In this document: one piece after another, positions 23,031 to 27,255 of the stretch
Numbering within the stretch: the first letter of the stretch is position 1
Layout of the letters: each line of letters opens with the position of its first letter
Source: SMWD01 sp051008895
GTDB lineage: Bacteria > Pseudomonadota > Gammaproteobacteria > Steroidobacterales > GCA-2729495
DNA: 27,255 nt
NCBI GenBank assembly: GCA_051008895.1
Contig: JBPCXI010000044.1
Span: forward strand, 1-27,255
Reading direction: 5' to 3'
Program-made: the position numbers and the translations under genes
Notes under the pieces: model-generated
The model's input: the letters and a program-made list of their open reading frames with translations, nothing else
What the model was told of the DNA's origin: nothing
The model's database searches: none

Positions 23031-23059
23031 CAACTGGTTGACCGACAATTGGTCGACTA
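23020..23059. repeat. Inverted and tandem repeat between convergent genes
   Basis: TAGTCGAC (23020-23027) is repeated inverted as GTCGACTA (23052-23059), with 24 bases between. Inside, ACAACTGGTTGACCG is followed directly by ACAATTGGTCGACTA, an imperfect 15-base tandem duplication. The structure spans the M48 stop codon and lies between converging genes, so it may stop transcription, but it has no T-tract. Confidence 0.35.
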
Positions 23060-23077
23060 ACGTCGGCGCTCCGTGCT

Positions 23078-23500
23078 TCAGTCGAGCATCTTGAGTTCGG
23101 TGAGAATTGCCTCGCGCAAATCATCCATCGCACCGTCGATCGCCGTGACACTCGCGTCGCTTTCGCCGAGTCCGCTCCAGTTCACATCCCACGCTTCGAG
23201 CAGCGTGGCGGACGACTGCTCGACGTCCGCCGGCATCAGCGCCGCAAGATCTTTGATCACCAGAACCTTGGTCCAGCCCTTGCGCGGATTCCCCTCGACC
23301 ATGTCCTTGTCGTAGTGCGCAAGATAGGTGATGCGCTGCAGGTCCGCGACGTGCACGAGGATCTCGAAGCCCGCCTGCCGAATCGTGCGGTTCTCCTCGG
23401 TCAGTTCGTTGCGCCAGGTCGTGTAGCCGAGCGCGGTCAATGCGACGAGCAGGCTGATGATCGCGAGCTGGTTGTTCTTAATCTGATCGATAATTTTCAT
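23078..23500 (-). CDS. Small single-pass membrane protein, unknown function
   Basis: 140 residues. One membrane segment (about 12-28, LAIISLLVALTALGYTTW) is near the N-terminus, followed by a charged region (RNELTEENRTIRQAGFEIL) and a mostly helical soluble domain. I do not recognise a named family. The arrangement suggests a bitopic protein with its C-terminal domain on one side of the inner membrane. Codon use and composition look like those of its neighbours. The ribosome site before the ATG at 23500 is weak. It stands alone on the minus strand, convergent with the M48 gene and divergent from the secreted hydrolase gene. Confidence 0.7.
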   Translation of the reverse strand: MKIIDQIKNNQLAIISLLVALTALGYTTWRNELTEENRTIRQAGFEILVHVADLQRITYLAHYDKDMVEGNPRKGWTKVLVIKDLAALMPADVEQSSATLLEAWDVNWSGLGESDASVTAIDGAMDDLREAILTELKMLD

Positions 23501-23540
23501 GATTCTGCGTCTCGGCCTGTGAGTATCGTCCGCTCCGGCG

Positions 23541-23549
23541 TGGTCTAAT
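23541..23549 (+). promoter_or_regulatory. Extended -10 promoter of the secreted hydrolase gene
   Basis: TGG-TCTAAT matches the extended -10 form (TG, one base, then five of six consensus bases). Transcription would start near 23556, with a leader of about 23 bases containing AGGAGGAG before GTG 23579. No -35 is needed for this class and none is seen. Confidence 0.4.
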
Positions 23550-23578
23550 TATCCATCGTTGAACGCAGGAGGAGAACC

Positions 23579-24499
23579 GTGAAGAGGATCGCGCGCCGCG
23601 CGGGTTTCGCCACATCGCTGACGTTGGCGGTCTGCATTAGTACCTTCGCGACGATCGCTTTCGCCGACGTCGAGTTCCGCCGCCAGTACGCCGACTCCCG
23701 CTACGGGCAGGTCCACATGCTGATGTCGCGGCCGGCCGGCGCAGAAGCGTCGCACACCCCGATGGTCTGCCTGGCGCCGAACCCGATGTCCGGTCGGTAC
23801 TACCGAATGTTCATGGCGGAGATGGGCCGGGACCGAATCATGATCGCGCCGGACTACCCGGGCGTCGGCGATTCCGACCCGCCGGACGCGCCGCCTGATC
23901 TGGCCGGCTACGCCGGTGCGATGGCGGACGTGCTCGACGCGCTGGGATTCGGCGGTACCGATCGCCGCAAGGTCGACGTGTGTGGCTATCACACCGGCGC
24001 GATGGTCGCGATCGAACTCGCGATCGAGCGCCCCGACCTCGTCAATCGGCTGGTGCTCGCGGGCGTGCCGTTCTACACGGGCGCGGAGCGGCAGCGACAG
24101 TTCGACGAGAACGTCGTCGCGGCCCCGCTGGAAGAAGAATTCGACAGTTTGCGCAAGTCGTGGGAGTTCACCGTCAGTGACCGGCAGCCCGGAGTGACTC
24201 TGGAACGCGGCTACGATAATTTCGTCGACGTGTTGAAACCAAAGTACCGGCATCACTGGCCGTACCGCGCGGTGTTCAGCTACCCGGCCGAGGGCCGCGC
24301 GCTCCTGGTCTCACAGCCCGTACTGATCCTGAACACACACGGCGGGCTCGAGGATCAGACACGCGCGTTCGCGGCGTTGCTGCCCGATGCGACCGTGATC
24401 GAAATACCCGAGCTGTACCACGGCGTGTTCGACGTTGGCGCAGCGCTACTCGCCGGCCACGCCCGTCCGTTCCTCGATGGGGAGGAGGTCGCCCACTGA
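23579..24499 (+). CDS. Secreted alpha/beta-hydrolase-fold protein with GxHxG elbow
   Basis: 306 residues from GTG 23579, with AGGAGGAGAACC directly upstream. The signal peptide ends near AFA-DVEF (29/30). The alpha/beta hydrolase fold is clear: VCLAPNPMSGRYY, then APDYPGVGDSDPP, and the elbow VDVCGYHTGAMVAIELA. The nucleophile position of the usual GxSxG is His138 (G136-Y-H-T-G140), so the standard Ser nucleophile is absent. PELYHGVFD near the C-terminus has His281 at the place of the catalytic base. Either this subfamily uses another mechanism or it is a non-hydrolytic binding protein. It appears to be a single-gene unit, with only 19 bases before the converging beta-barrel gene. Confidence 0.82.
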   Translation: MKRIARRAGFATSLTLAVCISTFATIAFADVEFRRQYADSRYGQVHMLMSRPAGAEASHTPMVCLAPNPMSGRYYRMFMAEMGRDRIMIAPDYPGVGDSDPPDAPPDLAGYAGAMADVLDALGFGGTDRRKVDVCGYHTGAMVAIELAIERPDLVNRLVLAGVPFYTGAERQRQFDENVVAAPLEEEFDSLRKSWEFTVSDRQPGVTLERGYDNFVDVLKPKYRHHWPYRAVFSYPAEGRALLVSQPVLILNTHGGLEDQTRAFAALLPDATVIEIPELYHGVFDVGAALLAGHARPFLDGEEVAH

Positions 24500-24518
24500 G
24501 TCACGCACCGAGCCGCGC

Positions 24519-25283
24519 CTACATGCCGGTGAAGTACTGGATGCCGAGGTACGCGGTGTAGTCGAGTTCGGCCGCGCCGGTCGGTTCGCTAATCCTTGAA
24601 CCAAATGCTGCCAGCACATGCCATGAGGGCGTGATCTCGATGTCGGCGCCGAGGTTCCAGTTTACGAACGCATCGTCGAGCTCGCTGTTGGTCGCGCCGT
24701 AAATCTCGAACATCAGCTGTATCCGGTCCCCGAGCGGATGTCCGATCGCGCCCCCGAAAGCAACCTCGTCTTCCTCCTGCTGAATCGCTGCGAACGCGAG
24801 TTCCGCGCTCAGCGTCCAGTTGCCCAACGCATACTCCAGGTTCACGGGCAGCAAGGTGATCGGCGTGTCGCTGCCGACGCCGAGCGTCGCCGCGGTCAGG
24901 CTGATACCGAACGAATAGCCGGGCGCGAATGCGATCTGCAGGTTTTCGCTGTTATAGAACCGCCATTTGAAGCCGACCGCGAGGTTGCCGAAGTCGGACT
25001 CCGAAGATGCGCCTTCGGGATCGACGACGACATATGGGTACGCGGCCGAGATCTGCGTGTTGTCGCTGAGTCCGAGGGATACGTCGAGCACCGGCAATTC
25101 GCTGGCCGTGCCGCCGCCTTTCTCCTTCGCGGACGACGACGCAACGATGACTTCCCATTGCCCGGGGTCGAGTATCCCCGGGTCGTCGATGTTGAGTGGC
25201 GGCCCGGCGCTGGCCGGTGACGCGAGCATGATGCCGCCCGCGACAGTTAGCATACGCAGCCGATGAAACTTGTTGTTGAACAT
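24519..25283 (-). CDS. Outer-membrane beta-barrel protein (phenol MetA-like transporter family)
   Basis: 254 residues. A signal peptide (LRMLTVAGGIMLASPASA-GPP) is followed by GPPLNIDDPGILDPGQWEV, a signature of the beta-barrel family related to the MetA phenol-degradation protein (PF13557). Alternating amphipathic strands run to the end (FKWRFYNSENLQIAFAPGYSF, split by turns; LEYALGNWTLSAELAFA; AAELDYTAYLGIQYF). The C-terminus is ...QYFTGM, not the usual terminal Phe of Bam substrates. It probably forms a pore for small hydrophobic or ionic substrates; the substrate is unknown. It lies 86 bases after the Cys/His-rich small protein on the same strand. Confidence 0.78.
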   Translation of the reverse strand: MFNNKFHRLRMLTVAGGIMLASPASAGPPLNIDDPGILDPGQWEVIVASSSAKEKGGGTASELPVLDVSLGLSDNTQISAAYPYVVVDPEGASSESDFGNLAVGFKWRFYNSENLQIAFAPGYSFGISLTAATLGVGSDTPITLLPVNLEYALGNWTLSAELAFAAIQQEEDEVAFGGAIGHPLGDRIQLMFEIYGATNSELDDAFVNWNLGADIEITPSWHVLAAFGSRISEPTGAAELDYTAYLGIQYFTGM

Positions 25284-25334
25284 TTGTTTTGAATCCTGAG
25301 CGTGACTGCGCCGGCAATCGTGCGGCGCTGAACA

Positions 25335-25350
25335 ACGGGCGCATGCCCGT
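25335..25350 (-). terminator. Short hairpin between the Cys/His-rich gene and the beta-barrel gene
   Basis: ACGGGC-GCAT-GCCCGT on the plus strand forms a 6-bp stem with a 4-base loop. In the direction of transcription (minus) it is followed by TTGTT, a poor U-tract, so it may be a weak terminator or attenuator that lowers expression of the downstream beta-barrel gene. It lies 20 bases after the small gene's stop. Confidence 0.35.
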
Positions 25351-25369
25351 CACTGCATCGGTCCGAAGA

Positions 25370-25672
25370 TCAGGAATTCGGTGGCGGCGTGGGTGGCGCT
25401 GTCGCTCGATTATGTATGGCGACTTCGCCTGTCGAGGTGACAGTCGACCGGTCGGCAAGCGAGACGACGCTACCGGACATCACGATACCGGTCAGGTGGC
25501 TCGACAGGTGGCAGCAGTGATCGCAATCATCGGCGTGATCGTCATCGTGCGTACCGTCCGTCAGCGTGGTTTCGTCGCCAGCTGCATGTCCGTGGAAATC
25601 GACCGCAGCTTCGACTCCGCCCGCCCAGATTGCTGAAATTATTATTAAAAGCAGTAGTTTGCGCATTGTCAT
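25370..25672 (-). CDS. Small secreted Cys/His-rich protein, probably metal-related
   Basis: 100 residues. The signal peptide MTMRKLLLLIIISAIWAGGVEA is followed by a short acidic and His-rich stretch (THDDDHADDCDHCCHLSSH) with Cys50, Cys53, Cys54 and His47, 52, 55 and 59, a likely soft-metal site. The tail is low complexity and ends in Pro/Thr. It resembles the small periplasmic DHCCH-type proteins found beside metal efflux operons (CzcI-like), but no RND efflux genes are in the window. The start is ATG 25672 or ATG 25666; GTG 25675 is less likely. A TATAAT reading in this direction lies at 25702-25697. The next gene is the beta-barrel protein, and the pair may act together in metal handling (inference). 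Confidence 0.68.
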   Translation of the reverse strand: MTMRKLLLLIIISAIWAGGVEAAVDFHGHAAGDETTLTDGTHDDDHADDCDHCCHLSSHLTGIVMSGSVVSLADRSTVTSTGEVAIHNRATAPPTPPPNS

Positions 25673-25696
25673 CACGTCGTGCGTCGCGGCCGGGCT

Positions 25697-25702
25697 ATTA
25701 TA
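25697..25702 (-). promoter_or_regulatory. Perfect -10 box before the Cys/His-rich gene
   Basis: ATTATA on the plus strand reads TATAAT on the minus strand, about 25 bases before the start codon. The site partly overlaps a TATAAT on the plus strand (25699-25704). No -35 at proper spacing was found; TTTACG is only 13 bases away. Confidence 0.3.
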
Positions 25703-25723
25703 ATGTGGGTGTCGGCGTAAATC

Positions 25724-26443
25724 TCAGGTGTTTTCCAGACCGGCCCGCGCCTTGCCGATCTGTTCACAGCCCGGATGGCGACTGAACCACGCTTCCACGT
25801 CGGCGAACGGCTCGACGTCCGCGTACTTAAGCATCATGTCGCACAGGTTCGCGAAATGCGGGATCTCGTGTTTGTCCGCGACGCACTCCTCGACGACGAT
25901 CGTCCGGTAGCCCGCCGACAGCGACGCGACCGCCGACGCGCGCACGCAGCCGGATGTGCTGCCGCCGGTCAGGATTACGGTGTCGACCTGGTGCCACACG
26001 AGCAACGACGGGATGTTGCTCTCGTGGAAGACGCTGGCCATGCGCTTGTTGATGACCGCGTCGACGGTGTGGTCGACCTGCAACCGCGGATCGAGGCGCG
26101 CGCGCGGGCTGCCGACCTTGATGTTTTGCAGCGAGTTTTCGGTGTCGGTGCGGGTCCCCCAGACGCCGGCGTCGTCGGCATTGTCCATGTAGGCAACATA
26201 GGTCCAGATCACCGGCATGTTTTTCGCGCGTGCGAGAGTGGCCAGGCGATTGATGTAGTCGAGCTGGTTCGGATCGGTCTGATAAGCCGTCTTGTACGTG
26301 TCGAGGTCGGTATACGCACACTGCAGATCGATGTTGATCAGCGCGGCTTTGTCGCCGAAGCCGAATTTCGCACGATTCGGACTCGCTTTGACTTCTTCCC
26401 AGTACTGTCGGGCCGTCAGGTCCGAGGTCTGCATGACCGGCAT
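25724..26443 (-). CDS. Isochorismatase-family cysteine hydrolase (N-carbamoylsarcosine amidase-like)
   Basis: 239 residues, cytoplasmic. The catalytic triad of the family is present: Asp39 in LINIDLQ, Lys133 in VINKRMASVFHES, and nucleophile Cys166 in GGSTSGCVRASAVASLSAGY. The TSGCVRA form is that of N-carbamoylsarcosine amidohydrolase and related amidases, which hydrolyse carbamoyl or amide groups, rather than of isochorismatase proper. The substrate cannot be fixed from sequence. GGAGAA lies six bases before the ATG at 26443. It begins 21 bases after the stop of the upstream glucosaminidase gene on the same strand, so the two may be one transcript despite unrelated functions. Confidence 0.87.
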   Translation of the reverse strand: MPVMQTSDLTARQYWEEVKASPNRAKFGFGDKAALINIDLQCAYTDLDTYKTAYQTDPNQLDYINRLATLARAKNMPVIWTYVAYMDNADDAGVWGTRTDTENSLQNIKVGSPRARLDPRLQVDHTVDAVINKRMASVFHESNIPSLLVWHQVDTVILTGGSTSGCVRASAVASLSAGYRTIVVEECVADKHEIPHFANLCDMMLKYADVEPFADVEAWFSRHPGCEQIGKARAGLENT

Positions 26444-26464
26444 GTCGTGTTCTCCGTTTTCGAA

Positions 26465-27255
26465 TTACTCGAGCCGCATGCGCGCGACGATGCGGGTGAG
26501 CTCGCCGGATTCCCGGAGCTCGGCAATTTCTGCGCGCAGTGCTGCGGCCGCCTCGGGGTCTCCGGCGCCGATCACGAAGCGCATCGGCTCATCGCGAAAC
26601 ACCGCATCGTCGGCAATATCGAGTTTGTTGACGCGAATGATGCCCTTCAGCGTGTCGACGTATTTTTGCCCGCGTTCGGAATAACGGATCAGGCCGTCGG
26701 CCAGCGCCAGCGACGTCAGCGGCTTACCGGCCGCGCGGCGGTCCGCGCGCAGGCGCCGGAATTCATCGTATGCAGGATGTGAGCTCAGGTTGATGAAATA
26801 GCCACGCACGCTGTCGAACGGCCAGTCGAACGCGGCGATCCGGTGATCGCCGAGATTCTTGCGCTGCTGCTCTGGCACGAGGCCGTTGTCGCCGTAGGTC
26901 CACTGACCGAACAGCGCGTTGCCCTCGACCGCGAATCGAGACGTACCATAGCCGCTCTCGTACGCGGCCTGGCCGAGCACGAGCCCGGCAGGTATCACGT
27001 CGAGCCGATAGAGCGCCTCATCGACAATGCGGGGAGCGTCGTCTTTCGATTCGATTTCGGGATTGCTGATGCGCAGAAGCTGTGCCGCCTCGCCCAGCCA
27101 CGCAAGTTCATCGCGCGGCGGCGACTGTCCGGCCGCGAGTTGCTCGCGCATGCGCTCGAGTCGCGCGCGGCGATCCATGACCATCGCGTTCGCGTGCATC
27201 ACGAGCGGCAGCATGAAGCGATAGAAGATTTCCTTCTTCTCAGCGACCGGCATCT
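26465..27255 (-). CDS. Bax-like glucosaminidase-domain protein (5' end beyond window)
   Basis: At least 262 residues are visible, ending at the stop at 26465. The domain VPAGLVLGQAAYESGYGTSRFAVEGNALFGQW belongs to the Bax/FlgJ-type endo-beta-N-acetylglucosaminidase family; the Glu in YESGYG is the probable catalytic acid. This would cut peptidoglycan glycan strands in the periplasm. The conserved stretch KKEIFYRFMLPLVMHANAMV lies at the very start of the visible part. Bax proteins have a signal peptide before it, so the ATG at 27253 is probably internal and the true start outside the window. The tail (DEPMRFVIGAGDPEAAAALRAEI) is not part of the core domain. Confidence 0.85.
   Translation of the reverse strand, partial: MPVAEKKEIFYRFMLPLVMHANAMVMDRRARLERMREQLAAGQSPPRDELAWLGEAAQLLRISNPEIESKDDAPRIVDEALYRLDVIPAGLVLGQAAYESGYGTSRFAVEGNALFGQWTYGDNGLVPEQQRKNLGDHRIAAFDWPFDSVRGYFINLSSHPAYDEFRRLRADRRAAGKPLTSLALADGLIRYSERGQKYVDTLKGIIRVNKLDIADDAVFRDEPMRFVIGAGDPEAAAALRAEIAELRESGELTRIVARMRLE

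Noticed and set aside
25775..26782. 335-codon plus-strand frame opposite the amidase and glucosaminidase genes
   Set aside because: It spans two minus-strand genes with catalytic motifs and shows no domain.
1..27255. Mobile element, prophage, CRISPR array or RNA gene
   Set aside because: No transposase, integrase, phage gene, regularly spaced repeat or tRNA/rRNA-like stretch was seen on either strand, though structured small RNAs cannot be excluded by eye.

Overview
The window is GC-rich, densely coded bacterial chromosome. It holds 27 genes, two of them cut by the window edges, and has no gene-free stretch above 300 bases. I saw no rRNA, tRNA, insertion sequence, integrase or CRISPR array. 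Divergent oxyR-katA, an outer-membrane beta-barrel, a lipoprotein with a lipobox, DUF1223/DUF547/DUF3047 proteins and a short 6-phosphogluconate dehydrogenase next to zwf all suggest a Gram-negative proteobacterium, most likely a free-living gammaproteobacterium. The lineage is an inference from gene content only.

Layout. (1) 1-1732, minus: a secreted DUF1223 protein, then an acetolactate-synthase-type ThDP enzyme that runs off the left edge. (2) 1889-4272, plus: gnd-zwf, translationally coupled, making NAD(P)H through the oxidative pentose phosphate route. (3) 4386-7299, minus: a PEGA-repeat protein, then a coupled pair of a glycerate-kinase-like P-loop kinase and a saccharopine-dehydrogenase/trans-enoyl-reductase-like oxidoreductase. 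(4) 7391-11244, plus: a tight five-gene operon of alpha/beta hydrolase, ferritin-like diiron protein, TIGR04283-type glycosyltransferase, DUF547 and DUF3047. Three of its four junctions are 4-base stop/start overlaps. (5) 11313-13771: oxyR (minus) diverges from a catalase gene (plus), and a recognisable OxyR-type operator lies between them. (6) 13870-21436, plus: a close-packed operon of CPA1 cation/proton antiporter, Rieske-GltS(FMN/3Fe-4S) fusion, DUF5996 protein, Rieske-ThDP enzyme fusion, membrane protein with a TrkA-C domain, and a D-2-hydroxyacid dehydrogenase that carries a signal peptide. An M48 metalloprotease lipoprotein follows. (7) 23078-27255: a small membrane protein (minus), a secreted alpha/beta hydrolase with GxHxG in place of GxSxG (plus), then on the minus strand a Cys/His-rich small secreted protein with a beta-barrel protein, and a glucosaminidase (cut by the right edge) with an isochorismatase-family hydrolase.

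The most unusual part is region 6. Two catalytic cores that normally have no Rieske domain, a glutamate-synthase-type FMN domain and a pyruvate-oxidase/acetolactate-synthase-type ThDP enzyme, each carry an N-terminal Rieske [2Fe-2S] domain. They flank a DUF5996 gene, and predicted ion-transport genes lie at both ends. I infer an undescribed redox module in which the Rieske domains carry electrons between a ThDP-dependent 2-oxoacid oxidation and the FMN/3Fe-4S enzyme, possibly linked to ion balance and peroxide stress (catalase and OxyR lie just upstream). The fusions and gene order are read directly from the sequence; the chemistry is a hypothesis.
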